NCBI RefSeq assembly: GCF_018619185.1
Contig: NZ_JAAXYC010000002.1
Span: 32,562 to 96,561, forward strand
Source: Streptomyces sp. McG3
GTDB lineage: Bacteria > Actinomycetota > Actinomycetes > Streptomycetales > Streptomycetaceae
Reading direction: 5' to 3'
Length of the DNA stretch: 64,000 nucleotides
The notes beneath the pieces are model-generated. The model saw only the letters and a program-made list of their open reading frames with translations. It did no database searches and had not been told where the DNA came from. Both the position numbers and the translations under genes were made by a program. Shown piece by piece: positions 1-9,899 of this stretch (within the stretch, counting starts at the first letter, position 1; each line of letters begins with the position of its first letter).

Positions 1-446
1 CGGTGACGCGCCGGCGCCGCGCCGGTCTCGTGCAGCTCTACGCGGCAGGGACCTGGGGCCTGGCGCTTGCCTGCTTCGGCCTGGCGGGGCCTTTGTGGCT
101 GGCGCTCGGCTGTCTGGCGGTGGCGGGCGCCGCCGACACCGTTTCCGTCGTCACCCGCAGTGCGCTGATCCAGTGGGAGACCCCGGACGCCTTTCGGGGG
201 CGGGTCTCCTCGGTGGAGCATGTCATCGGCGTCGCGGGCCCCGAACTCGGCAACGTGCGCGGCGGCCTGGTGGCGTCGGCCACCTCCGCCTCCTTCTCGC
301 TGGTCTCCGGAGGGCTGTCCGCCGTCCTGGCGATCGCCGCCGTGTACGCGACCAACGCGCCCCTGCGCGCCTACCGCACGCCGACCGCCCCCGAGAAGCC
401 GTCCGCCCCCAAGCCCCTCGCCCCGGCACAAGCGGCGCCCGACTAG
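1..446 (+). CDS. MFS transporter, C-terminal part (start lies outside the window)
   Basis: This is the C-terminal end of a major facilitator superfamily exporter. The reading frame is open from the first base, so the true start is upstream. About 147 residues are visible. They contain hydrophobic segments (around residues 12-45 and 88-115) and a loop ending in FRGRVSSVEH, a pattern typical of EntS-like and macrolide-type MFS exporters (family knowledge). The tail is rich in proline, alanine and lysine and cytoplasmic in character. The substrate cannot be told from this fragment. The next gene starts 343 bases downstream and is probably a separate transcript. Confidence 0.75.
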   Translation, partial: VTRRRRAGLVQLYAAGTWGLALACFGLAGPLWLALGCLAVAGAADTVSVVTRSALIQWETPDAFRGRVSSVEHVIGVAGPELGNVRGGLVASATSASFSLVSGGLSAVLAIAAVYATNAPLRAYRTPTAPEKPSAPKPLAPAQAAPD

Positions 447-789
447 GCCGGTTCCGACGCCGACCGCCGGCACGCGGACGGTCGGTACGGCGGGCGCCCC
501 GTCGGACGGTTGTTCCGACCGATGTACCGACGAATTTCCCTCGCACCCCCGGCTCGCGGTGGTACAGTGCGATGAGCACATGTGCATGCCCCTTCTCATC
601 GGGCACCGGTGCTCATTCCTCTCCACCGCTGTCGCGCCCGTCCTTTCCGACCGGCGATCCAGCTCCTTCCCAGCGTTTTCGCTGTCTCTCCGGCCCAGGG
701 CCTTCCGTGCCCTCGGTGCGTGGCGTGATTCTCGCCGCCCCTCCGTTCGCCGGTCCCCTCATTCGCCTGTCCGCGAAAGGACCCCTCCC
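447..789 (+). promoter_or_regulatory. Pyrimidine-rich leader upstream of the Rho-like gene
   Basis: This 343-base stretch holds no gene that I can support. A possible -10 element, TACAGT, lies at 563-568, but I see no good -35. From about 585 to 770 the plus strand is rich in C and T and poor in G, the composition of Rho-utilisation (rut) sites. The ribosome-binding site GAAAGGA at 775-781 sits 8 bases before the ATG at 790. Autoregulation by Rho-dependent attenuation is known for rho genes in other bacteria; applying it here is inference. Confidence 0.4.
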
Positions 790-1929
790 ATGACCACCAC
801 ACTCGAACGCCCCGCGACCGGGAAGCAGCGCCCCGTCCGGGTCGCCGGCCTCCTCGACACCGCCGACGACGGCCACGGCATGCTCCGTGTCCACGGCGGC
901 CACCCCTCCCCCGACGACATCCAGGTGTCGGCCGCCCTGGTCCGCCGCCTCGGGCTGCGCAAGGGCGACGCGGTCGAGGGCGGCTGCGACCGGCCGCGCG
1001 TCCTGTCCTCGGTCGACCGTGTGAACGGACTCGCCGCGGAGGAGCTGCGGGGCCGTGCCCGCTTCCGCGACCTGACGCCCGTCCACCCCCGCGAGCGGCT
1101 GCGCCTGGAGACGCCGCACGGCGGACCCGCACCGCGCATCGTCGATCTGGTCTCCCCCGTCGGGAAGGGCCAGCGCGGTCTCATCGTCGCACCGCCCCGT
1201 ACGGGCAAGACCGTGCTGTTGCAGCAGATGGCCGCCGCGGTCGCCACCAACCACCCCGAGGCGCACCTGATGGTGGTGCTGCTCGACGAACGACCCGAGG
1301 AGGTCACGGACATGCGCCGCTCCGTACGCGGCGAGGTGTACGCGTCGACCTTCGACCGGCCCGCGCGGGAGCACATCGCCCTGGCCGAACTCGCCGTCGA
1401 GCGAGGCCGGCGCCTCGTCGAGCAGGGCCGGGACGTGGTGATCCTGCTGGATTCCCTCACCCGGCTGTGCCGGGCCCACAACAACGCGGCCCGCGCGGGC
1501 GGCCGGACCCTCAGCGGTGGCGTCGACGCGGCGGCCTTGTCCGGCCCCAAGAAGCTTTTCGGCGCGGCCCGTTGTGCCGAGGAGGGCGGTTCGCTGACCA
1601 TCCTGGCGACGGCCCTCGTGGAAACGGGTTCGCGGGCCGACGACTTCTTCTTCGAGGAGCTGAAGAGCACCGGCAACATGGAGCTGCGCCTGGACCGCTC
1701 CGCCGCCCAGGCACGGGTCTTCCCGGCCGTCGACATCGCCCGATCCGGCACCCGCCGTGAGGAACTCCTCTTCGGCCAGGTTGAGTTGATGGCCGTGAGG
1801 GCCCTGCGCCGCGCCCTGAGCACGCGGGACGGCCAGGGCGCCCTTCAGGTACTGCTCGACAGGGTCCGGCGCACCCCGGACAACGCGGCCTTCCTGCGGC
1901 AGGTGCAGCCGACGGTGCCGGGCGCCTGA
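790..1929 (+). CDS. Short Rho-like transcription termination factor (paralogue)
   Basis: 379 residues with the Rho layout: a cold-shock-like RNA-binding domain (about 15-75) and a RecA-type ATPase. The Walker A motif APPRTGKT is at 134-141, Walker B is VVILLDSLTRL, the Q-loop region is GRTLSGGVDAAAL, and the R-loop is LKSTGNMEL (KGTGN in most Rho). The ATG at 790 is chosen for its GAAAGGA site; upstream codons in the same frame read low-complexity sequence. Housekeeping actinobacterial Rho carries a long N-terminal insert that is absent here. The primary RNA-binding aromatics of E. coli Rho (F62, F64 in GFGFLR and Y80 in DDIYVS) correspond to H29, M31 and Q45 here. The ATPase core looks intact, but RNA recognition may differ. 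The role is inferred. Confidence 0.85.
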   Translation: MTTTLERPATGKQRPVRVAGLLDTADDGHGMLRVHGGHPSPDDIQVSAALVRRLGLRKGDAVEGGCDRPRVLSSVDRVNGLAAEELRGRARFRDLTPVHPRERLRLETPHGGPAPRIVDLVSPVGKGQRGLIVAPPRTGKTVLLQQMAAAVATNHPEAHLMVVLLDERPEEVTDMRRSVRGEVYASTFDRPAREHIALAELAVERGRRLVEQGRDVVILLDSLTRLCRAHNNAARAGGRTLSGGVDAAALSGPKKLFGAARCAEEGGSLTILATALVETGSRADDFFFEELKSTGNMELRLDRSAAQARVFPAVDIARSGTRREELLFGQVELMAVRALRRALSTRDGQGALQVLLDRVRRTPDNAAFLRQVQPTVPGA

Positions 1930-1970
1930 GCGCCGGCACCGGTCGGGGTGGCGGATGGCGACGACAGGAA

Positions 1971-3614
<1,644 letters not shown>

Positions 3615-3777
3615 CGGGGCTCCTCGTACGTCTTCGTCGTCGGCCGGCCCGCGGGGGGACGGGCCCGGCGCACCGGGGAAACGATCACCCCGGTCCGTAC
3701 CCGATTCTGCTCTCCCGGCCGCCCCGGCGCGCGACCGGTTCACGCCTTCCTCGTGTCGCTCCCCGGCCGGAGCGGCG

Positions 3778-3812
3778 CCGCGCCCCCGGTCCGGAGCGGA
3801 CCGGGGGCGCGG
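3778..3812 (-). terminator. Terminator of the chitinase gene
   Basis: A perfect 16-bp inverted repeat (3778-3793 with 3797-3812, 3-base loop), entirely GC-rich, 18 bases past the chitinase stop. There is no strong U-tract, as usual in Streptomyces. Confidence 0.7.
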
Positions 3813-3830
3813 ACACGTACGGGCGGGGGC

Positions 3831-4898
3831 TCAACGGCCCTGGAGTGACCTCACGTTGTCGCCGAAGGTCCAGCCCCGGGAGCCGTCCCAGTTCAGGGAC
3901 CAGGTCATCAGCCCCTTGAGGGAGCCGTTGTAGTGGTTCCAGGCCTGCGAGACGAGGCCGGTGGACATGTGGCCGCCGCCGGCGCCGGGCTGGGCGGGGA
4001 GGCCGGGGACCTGCTTGTCGTAGGGCACCTTGATGGTGGTGCCCTGGATGACCAGCCCCTTGTTGAGGCAGTCGGTCTGGGCGGTGAAGCCCGCGACAGT
4101 GCCCGCGGAGTAGGAGTCGCCGGAGCAGCCGTACATGCTGCCGTTGTAGTACTGCATGTTCAGCCACCACAGGCGGCCGTTGTCGGCGTACTTCTTGATG
4201 ACGGGCAGGTACGAGCCCCAGATCGAGCCGTAGACGACGCTGCCGCCGGTGACGTACGCCGTCTCGGGGGCCATGGTGAGGCCGAAGTTCGGCGGCATCG
4301 CGGCGAGGACGCCGTCGATGATGCGGATGAGGTTGGACTGCGACGCGGACAGCTGGTTGATGTTGCCGCTGCCGACGAGGCCGGTCTCGATGTCGATGTC
4401 GATGCCGTCGAAGTTGTACTTCTTCAGGATCGGGACGATCGTCTGGACGAACCGGTCGGCCACCGCGCTGGAGCTGAGGTCGATCCCCGCCGCGGCTCCG
4501 CCGATCGACATGAGGGTGGTGAGGCCGGAGGCCTTGGCCTGACACATCTCGGCGGGAGTGGCGACCTTGACGGTGTTGTCCATGCCGTCCTCCCAGAGGA
4601 CGGTGCCGTCGGAGCGGATGACGGGGAAGGCCGCGTTGATGACGTTGTAGCCGTGCTGGGTGATGCGGGAGTCGGTGATCGGGATCCAGCCGAGCGGCGG
4701 GTGCACGCCGTTGGCCGCCCCGTCCCAGTTCTCCCAGTACCCCTGGAGCACCTTGCCGGTGGGCTTCGACTTGACCGCGCAGGTCTCGGCGGCCGCGGTG
4801 TTCGTCTCCGCGGACTTCGGAGGCGCGGCTCCGACCAGCATCGGTACGACGAGTGCCGCGGCCAGGCCGAGGCCCAGCAGTCGTGATGTACGCCCCAT
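3831..4898 (-). CDS. Secreted GH18 chitinase
   Basis: 355 residues. A Sec-type signal peptide (MGRTSRLLGLGLAAALVVPMLVGA) is followed directly by a glycoside hydrolase family 18 barrel beginning VLQGYWENW. The catalytic DxxDxDxE motif is seen as FDGIDIDIE and supplies the acid/base glutamate. Further GH18 landmarks are SIGGAAAG (strand 3) and TMAPETAY. No carbohydrate-binding module is present, so this is a single-domain chitinase. The start at 4898 has GGAAGGA upstream. The enzyme would hydrolyse chitin outside the cell to chito-oligosaccharides. The promoter (4983-5024) carries chitinase-type operators, so induction by chitin breakdown products is likely. Confidence 0.93.
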   Translation of the reverse strand: MGRTSRLLGLGLAAALVVPMLVGAAPPKSAETNTAAAETCAVKSKPTGKVLQGYWENWDGAANGVHPPLGWIPITDSRITQHGYNVINAAFPVIRSDGTVLWEDGMDNTVKVATPAEMCQAKASGLTTLMSIGGAAAGIDLSSSAVADRFVQTIVPILKKYNFDGIDIDIETGLVGSGNINQLSASQSNLIRIIDGVLAAMPPNFGLTMAPETAYVTGGSVVYGSIWGSYLPVIKKYADNGRLWWLNMQYYNGSMYGCSGDSYSAGTVAGFTAQTDCLNKGLVIQGTTIKVPYDKQVPGLPAQPGAGGGHMSTGLVSQAWNHYNGSLKGLMTWSLNWDGSRGWTFGDNVRSLQGR

Positions 4899-4982
4899 GA
4901 TCCGTATGTCCTTCCAGCCCGGGTCCGCCGCCGACGGGACGAAAGGTTCGCCCCGTCCCGCCCTATGTCGTGACCCTGCCAA

Positions 4983-5024
4983 ACCGTAGAATGGTCCAGA
5001 CCTTCGGTCAAGAGGTCTGGACCA
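4983..5024 (-). promoter_or_regulatory. Chitinase promoter with two DasR/chitinase-type operators
   Basis: On the minus strand, -35 TTGACC (5011-5006) and -10 TACGGT (4988-4983) are separated by exactly 17 bases. Two copies of the 12-mer TGGTCCAGACCT lie in opposite orientation at 5013-5024 (just upstream of -35) and 4992-5003 (inside the spacer), 21 bp centre to centre, about two helical turns. This 12-mer is the repeat known from Streptomyces chitinase promoters and resembles the DasR responsive element. The arrangement predicts repression by promoter occlusion. Confidence 0.85.
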
Positions 5025-5093
5025 GACTGCCCGTACCCGGTGAAGGGGGGAACCGTCCGCGCAGGCGGTGCGCGCCCCCGTCACCGGACCGGG

Positions 5094-6539
5094 TCAGGAG
5101 TAGCGCAGGGCGATGGTGTCGCCGACGCCGATCGTCTTGTTGCGGGCGGCCCCGGAGAAGGCCGAACCGTCCACGGACACCTTCCAGGTCGCCGAGCCGG
5201 CGTTGGCCCTGCCGTTGACGGAGGTGATGGTTCCGGTGCCGGAGGCGGGGACCACGGAGGTGACGCAGCCCGCCGGGGTGGACGCGCTCGTCGCGGCGGC
5301 CAGCACGTCGCCGAGGGTGGTGGTCGTGCCGGTCGGGGTGAACGCCACCGAGCAGACCTTCAGGGCGCCGGTGCCGTCGTCCACGGTGAGCGCCAGCTTC
5401 GTCGCCGTACCGGCGGTGAAGCCGCCCGCCGCGACCCACTTGGGCGCGCCCGCGGTGACCGGGGTGGGCGGCGCCGCGGTGAAGCCGCCGCCCGCGACGG
5501 CGCGCAGGGCGTCGAGGGAGGAGTAGGCGGACGGGGTGGTGTCGGAGGGCTGGTACTTGAAGCCGCCTCCCGGGGTGAACTGCTGGGCGATCAGGAAGTC
5601 GATCGGGGTTCTGCCGGCCGGGGTGAGGAAGTCGCCGGTCTGCGGGTTGATGCCGCAGGCGTTGAGCCCGGAGACGGCCCAGCCGTTGGAGCTGGTGTTG
5701 ATGCCGTACATGGCGTTGAACGCGCCGGAGGTGTTGACCAGCTTGCTCTTGAGGAACGCCTTGGCCTGGAGGATGTCGGGGTCGGTGTTCGGGACGCCGG
5801 ACACGCAGAGCGCGGCCATCGAGGCACCGGTCATGTCGACGTCGCCCGGCTTGTTCAGCTCGGTCGCGTTGCCCTCGGCCTTGGCGTAGGTCCAGCCGCC
5901 GTCGTTGTGCTGATTGGCTCGCAGGCGGGTGACGACCTTGTCGACGAGCGCCTGCGGGATCCGCTGGGCGCCCGTCTGGGTTCTGGCACCTCCCAGGGCG
6001 AGGGCGGCGAAGACGGTGCCGTTGTAGTTGGCGGACGGGCCGAAGTAGCCGGCTTCCGCGTTCTGCCAGTAGCCGTAGATGTCGGCGATCAGGTTGCGCG
6101 AGGCGGAGACCCGGGCGGGGTCGATCCCGGCGGCGTACGCGTTGAGCGTGCCGCGCTGGTAGTCGGTGACGACGGGGGTGGCGGAGGGCCAGCCGGGGGT
6201 GGCCAGGAGGTTGCGGTAGACGGTGCGGGCGTTCTTGGTGGCGTCGCCGCCCGGCGTCACGTCCACGGCGGCCGTACCGGCGGCGGCGAGCGCGCTGAAC
6301 GCCCACTCGTTGGAGAGGCCGGAGCCGGCGTACGAACCGTCGGCCGCCTGGAGGGACTTGACGTACGTCACACCGTTGGTCTTCGAGGTGGCGATCTGGG
6401 CGGGGGTGGACGTCGCGGCGGCGGGGAGCGCCGTGAGGACGAACGCCCCGAGGGCGGCGGGCGCCACGAGGCCGAAGCGGCGGGACCTACGGGAGATACG
6501 AGAGTCGCTGGGCGTGCGGGATGTGACAGAACGGGGCAT
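5094..6539 (-). CDS. Secreted alpha/alpha-toroid plus DUF4430 protein, transcobalamin-like
   Basis: 481 residues. A signal peptide with a long basic n-region precedes FGLVAPAALGAFVLTALPAAA. Residues about 40-355 form a prenyltransferase/squalene-oxidase-repeat-like alpha/alpha toroid with units such as QAADGSYAG, NDGGWTYA and TPGGGFKYQ. The C-terminal ~115 residues (TKLALTVDD, LGDVLAAATS, ITSVNG, ATWKVSVDG, VGDTIALRYS) match the DUF4430 / transcobalamin beta-domain pattern. Toroid plus beta-domain is the architecture of animal transcobalamin and intrinsic factor (family knowledge). There is no membrane anchor, so it is probably released. The start at 6539 has CAGGAG at 8 bases. A cobalamin riboswitch lies in its leader. 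A role in extracellular cobalamin capture is inferred from fold pattern plus regulation; generic annotation would be prenyltransferase-like. Confidence 0.8.
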   Translation of the reverse strand: MPRSVTSRTPSDSRISRRSRRFGLVAPAALGAFVLTALPAAATSTPAQIATSKTNGVTYVKSLQAADGSYAGSGLSNEWAFSALAAAGTAAVDVTPGGDATKNARTVYRNLLATPGWPSATPVVTDYQRGTLNAYAAGIDPARVSASRNLIADIYGYWQNAEAGYFGPSANYNGTVFAALALGGARTQTGAQRIPQALVDKVVTRLRANQHNDGGWTYAKAEGNATELNKPGDVDMTGASMAALCVSGVPNTDPDILQAKAFLKSKLVNTSGAFNAMYGINTSSNGWAVSGLNACGINPQTGDFLTPAGRTPIDFLIAQQFTPGGGFKYQPSDTTPSAYSSLDALRAVAGGGFTAAPPTPVTAGAPKWVAAGGFTAGTATKLALTVDDGTGALKVCSVAFTPTGTTTTLGDVLAAATSASTPAGCVTSVVPASGTGTITSVNGRANAGSATWKVSVDGSAFSGAARNKTIGVGDTIALRYS

Positions 6540-6663
6540 GTGCCTGCTCCTGGGATGAGGGGCGCACGGCACCACAGCGCCTCCCGGGCCGCGCGGGGCG
6601 GGGCAAGGGCAGGCCGGGGTGGCCGACGCCCGGACGCGTGGGTACGGCTTCTCCTGGGACAAC

Positions 6664-6760
6664 CACCGTCTGGGCATTCGGGCTCGGGAACGGCCCCCAG
6701 CCGTCCCACACCGCTGCGCGTCAGCCCCGGATTCGCACCGGGTTCCCCCCTACGGCAGGC
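6664..6760 (-). ncRNA. Cobalamin riboswitch (minus strand) controlling the secreted toroid/DUF4430 gene
   Basis: Read on the minus strand, the conserved core GGGAACCCGGTGCGAATCC (6750-6732) is followed by GGCTGACGCGCAGCGGT, a variable stem and the closing GAGCCCGAATGCCC. This is the classical B12-box order of cobalamin riboswitches. About 125 bases separate it from the start codon at 6539 and would contain the expression platform. A weak -10 (TAGCGT, minus strand 6770-6765) would start transcription right at the element. Cobalamin binding normally turns such genes off. Confidence 0.88.
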
Positions 6761-6892
6761 CAGGACGCTACCCGAGGCGGCACGGCCGCGCCAGGGACGG
6801 TCCGGGCGTGCGCCGGGACGATCGCGAAGGAGACACAGGCCACCTTGACGGTCTCTTCGAGAGCGTGTTCCAATCCGCCTGATACGCACTCA
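6761..6892. promoter_or_regulatory. Shared region between two divergent cobalamin riboswitches
   Basis: 132 bases between the two riboswitches must hold both promoters. On the plus strand, TTGACG at 6845-6850 is a candidate -35, but I see no good -10 at the right distance. On the minus strand, TAGCGT (6770-6765) is a possible -10. No protein operator is evident. Confidence 0.4.
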
Positions 6893-6976
6893 GCCCCAGG
6901 GGAAGCCGGTCGGAATCCGGCGCTGACCCGCAACCGTAGGCCCGCCACCGCGCGGGCGAGCCGGAATGCCTGGGGC
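6893..6976 (+). ncRNA. Cobalamin riboswitch (plus strand) controlling the anchored-receptor/ECF operon
   Basis: The core GGGGAAGCCGGTCGGAATCC (6899-6918) is followed by GGCGCTGACCCGCAACCGTA, a variable hairpin (CCCGCC...GGCGGG type) and AGCCGGAATGCCTGG. The element is closed by a perfect 8-bp stem, GCCCCAGG (6893-6900) with CCTGGGGC (6969-6976). The element is compact compared with long-form B12 riboswitches. About 170 bases separate it from the chosen start at 7146. It would repress the whole downstream transport operon when cobalamin is plentiful. Confidence 0.88.
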
Positions 6977-7145
6977 CAGGAATTTCAGCGAGAAACGCCG
7001 TCGCGGACTACGGCGTGGTTCGAACAGCTCCCTGCGGGCGGCCCTTTCGTGGCCGTGTCCTGCCCGGGGAGCCGTCTGCCACGCGGGGCCCGCCCGGACG
7101 ACACGAGGGGCCGTGGTGGGGACCGCACAGCAACAGGACCGGCGC

Positions 7146-9899
7146 GTGGGGAAGAAGAGACTTCTCCCGCTCATCACGGCCGCCGCGGTGACCTTCGCCG
7201 CGAGCGTGGCGTTCGTCACCGGCGCGGGACCGGCGGTCGCCGACCCCGTCGAGGAGTGCACGGCCACGAAGGGCGCGATCGTCGCGGTGGACTTCACACC
7301 GTTCGGCGGCGGTGTGGTACGCGGCTGCGACACCACCCCGGCCACCGGCTTCGAACTGCTCCGCGACGGCGGGTTCACCACCGAGGGCACCCAGCACGAC
7401 GGCGACGGCTTCATCTGCCGGATCGGCAACGCTTCGTTCAACTCCGGTACGCGGTACCCGACTCCGGCAGCCGAGGACTGCGTGCTGACCCCGCAGGCCA
7501 CCGCCTACTGGTCGTACTGGATCGCTTCGCCCGGCCAGAAGACCTGGTCCTACAGTCCGCTCGGCGCGATGAGCCGCACACCCGGGGCCGGCGACGTGGA
7601 CGCGTGGGTGTTCGGCGGCACCGACATCGGCGGATCCACCGGCCGCCCCACCTTCACCCCCGACGAGGTCCGCGCGGGCGGCGGGGCGACGCCCGGTCCG
7701 ACCGAGGGCCCGACCGACGGTCCGGGCGTTCCCGCCGGGGAGATCGACGTACCGGCCGCCGCCCGCTGGGTGAGCGGTCAACTGCGTGACGGCACGCACG
7801 TGGTGGACGAGGGGGCCGAGGCGCCGAACGACTTCCTCACCACCGAGGCCGCGTACGCGCTCGCGGCGGCGGGCGGCAAGGGCCCGGCGCTGGACAAGGT
7901 GACGGCCCACCTCGCCGGCCGGACCGCCGCCTACGCCTACCCGAACGGCACGGACGCGGCGCCCGACGCCCCGGCGGCCGCCCGGCTGGCGCTCATCGCG
8001 GAGATCACCGAGGGCGACCCGCGCGACTTCGGCGGGCACGACCTGCTCGGCGACCTCACGGAGCACGTGTGCCCGGCGGGCCCCGACGCGGGCAGCCCCA
8101 CCCCAGGCTGCACGGCCAAGGGCGACTTCAACGGCGCGACGTACGCGGACGGGCAGGCGCTGGCCGTGCTGGCACTGCTGCGCGGCGGGGTCCGGCCGCC
8201 CGCCGGGACCGTGGACAGGCTGGCCCAACTGGTCTGCCAGGACGGCTCGGTGACCAGCATCCTCATCCGCCCCGGCGAGAACTGCGACGGCGATCCGATG
8301 ACCACGGGGCTGGTCGCGATGGTGCTGAAGGAGGCGGGCGGGCAGGACGCCGTCGTCGCCGGGGCGCGGACGTATCTGAAGAAGGCGCAGCTGGACTCCG
8401 GCGCGTTCCCGCCGGCCAACGGGGCGACCACCGGCTCCGTGGCCCCCACCGCGTACGCGGCCCAGGCGCTGCGCGCGCTCGGTGACGGCGGCGCGGCGGA
8501 CGCGGCCGTCGCCTGGCTGTCGCGGGAGCAACTGGACGGCGGCGGCTTCGGGTTCGGCGAGGGCGCCACCGACCCCGCGCTGTACGCGACCGGCCCCGCC
8601 GTGCTGGCGGGGGCGGGCGTCGACCTGGTCACCCTGGTCGCGAAGGCCCCCGAGCCCACGGACCCGCCGACCACTCCCCCGGCGACCGGCGGCCCCACCC
8701 CGCGGCCGACGACCCGCCCGCCGGGGATCGGACCGGACCTGAAGAAGGGCATCGCCTACCTCACCCGCCCGTCCCATCTCCATCAGGGGCGCTACTACCA
8801 GGGCGACGAGAAGACGGGACGCGCCGATTTCGGCCTGACCATCGACGGTGCGTTCGCGCTGGCGGCGACCGGGCACGACGACAACGCGCTGCGCACGATC
8901 GTGGACTTCCTGGAACAGGGCGGCAAGGACGGCGAGGGCCGGACCCTGGACGACTGGACCGGGCTGGGCGGCAGTCACGCGCTCGGCGGATCGATGGGCA
9001 AGGCGGCCGTCCTCGCCCAGGTCGTCGAACGCGATCCGCGGGACTTCGGCGGCCGGGACCTGATCGCCGGCCTGGCCGACGCGGTCTGCGCGAAGCCGAG
9101 CACCGCCCCGGACCGCAGCTGCCCGGCCGCGGGCGCCTACACCTACGCACCGTCCGTCTTCGCCCACTCCCTCGGGATCCTGGCGCAGGTGCGCGCGGGC
9201 GAGGAGAAGGCGGCCGAGGCCCCGATCGCGTACCTCGCGGGGCTCCAGCACGCCTCCGGGGCCTGGCCGAGCCTGATCCCGGCGACGGGCGACTCGGAGG
9301 TGGACTCGACGGCGATGGCCGCGATGACGCTGGACCTGGTCCCGGGCGACGCGCACGCCGCCGCCGTGGACAAGGCGCTGGCCTGGCTGGCTTCCCGGCA
9401 GCTGGCGGACGGCGGCTTCCCCGGAGCGTCCGGCAACTCGGTCAACTCCGCGGGGCTCGCCGTGCAGGGCCTCTCCCTGGACGCGGAGAAGTACGACGCC
9501 CAGATCACGAGGGCGCTGAGGTTCCTCGCATCGCAGCAGAACGAGGACGGCGGGTTCAACGTCGCGAAGGAGGGTCAGCGGGGCTCGGACATCCGCGCCT
9601 CGGCGCAGGCCGTCGGCGGGTCCACCGGCATCTCCTTCGGCACCCTGACCCGCGACCTGGAGGGCACCACCCCGAACCCGGTGCCGACCTCGTCCGCCCC
9701 GGTGATCGTCACTCCTGGGGACAGCGCGGGCGGCGGCGTCGTGCACGCCGACGGTCCCGGCGGCGGGGGCGCCCTCGCGTCGACCGGTGCCCAGGCGCTC
9801 GGCCTGGCGGCGGCCGCCGCGGTGCTGGTCCTGGTGGGCCGGGGCACGGTCGTCGCCGCCCGGAACCGGCGTGCGGCGGCAGCGGGTGGTCAGCGGTGA
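7146..9899 (+). CDS. Cell-wall-anchored protein: Cys/Trp-rich domain plus two alpha/alpha-toroid halves
   Basis: 917 residues. The signal peptide is KKRLLPLITAAAVTFAASVAF. Residues about 35-175 form a Cys/Trp-rich domain (GCDTTPATGFELL, FICRIGN, AYWSYW, GDVDAWVFGGT) that recurs in the next gene. Then come two toroid segments (about 195-510 and 530-835), each with the internal signature DPRDFGG followed by a DL pair, separated by a Pro/Thr linker. The C-terminus has LASTG at 877-881, a hydrophobic helix and a basic tail. This matches the LAXTG sorting signal of actinobacterial class E sortases. The GTG at 7146 (AGGA at 7135-7138) is chosen; GTG at 7116 is an alternative. It lies behind a cobalamin riboswitch and starts an overlapping gene chain with an ECF importer. 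A wall-attached cobalamin receptor is inferred. Confidence 0.8.
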   Translation: MGKKRLLPLITAAAVTFAASVAFVTGAGPAVADPVEECTATKGAIVAVDFTPFGGGVVRGCDTTPATGFELLRDGGFTTEGTQHDGDGFICRIGNASFNSGTRYPTPAAEDCVLTPQATAYWSYWIASPGQKTWSYSPLGAMSRTPGAGDVDAWVFGGTDIGGSTGRPTFTPDEVRAGGGATPGPTEGPTDGPGVPAGEIDVPAAARWVSGQLRDGTHVVDEGAEAPNDFLTTEAAYALAAAGGKGPALDKVTAHLAGRTAAYAYPNGTDAAPDAPAAARLALIAEITEGDPRDFGGHDLLGDLTEHVCPAGPDAGSPTPGCTAKGDFNGATYADGQALAVLALLRGGVRPPAGTVDRLAQLVCQDGSVTSILIRPGENCDGDPMTTGLVAMVLKEAGGQDAVVAGARTYLKKAQLDSGAFPPANGATTGSVAPTAYAAQALRALGDGGAADAAVAWLSREQLDGGGFGFGEGATDPALYATGPAVLAGAGVDLVTLVAKAPEPTDPPTTPPATGGPTPRPTTRPPGIGPDLKKGIAYLTRPSHLHQGRYYQGDEKTGRADFGLTIDGAFALAATGHDDNALRTIVDFLEQGGKDGEGRTLDDWTGLGGSHALGGSMGKAAVLAQVVERDPRDFGGRDLIAGLADAVCAKPSTAPDRSCPAAGAYTYAPSVFAHSLGILAQVRAGEEKAAEAPIAYLAGLQHASGAWPSLIPATGDSEVDSTAMAAMTLDLVPGDAHAAAVDKALAWLASRQLADGGFPGASGNSVNSAGLAVQGLSLDAEKYDAQITRALRFLASQQNEDGGFNVAKEGQRGSDIRASAQAVGGSTGISFGTLTRDLEGTTPNPVPTSSAPVIVTPGDSAGGGVVHADGPGGGGALASTGAQALGLAAAAAVLVLVGRGTVVAARNRRAAAAGGQR

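Noticed and set aside
220..789. N-terminal extension of the Rho-like protein
   Set aside because: Extension overlaps the upstream MFS gene in another frame, is Arg/Pro/Ser-rich, and the ATG at 790 has a good ribosome site.
5094..6539. Terpene cyclase or squalene-hopene cyclase
   Set aside because: The toroid repeats recall cyclases, but the protein is secreted, lacks a DxDD or aspartate-rich catalytic motif, and ends in a DUF4430-like domain under a cobalamin riboswitch.
6966..7145. Earlier ATG at 6966 for the wall-anchored protein
   Set aside because: It lies inside the cobalamin riboswitch closing stem, and the added residues are basic low-complexity text before a good signal peptide.
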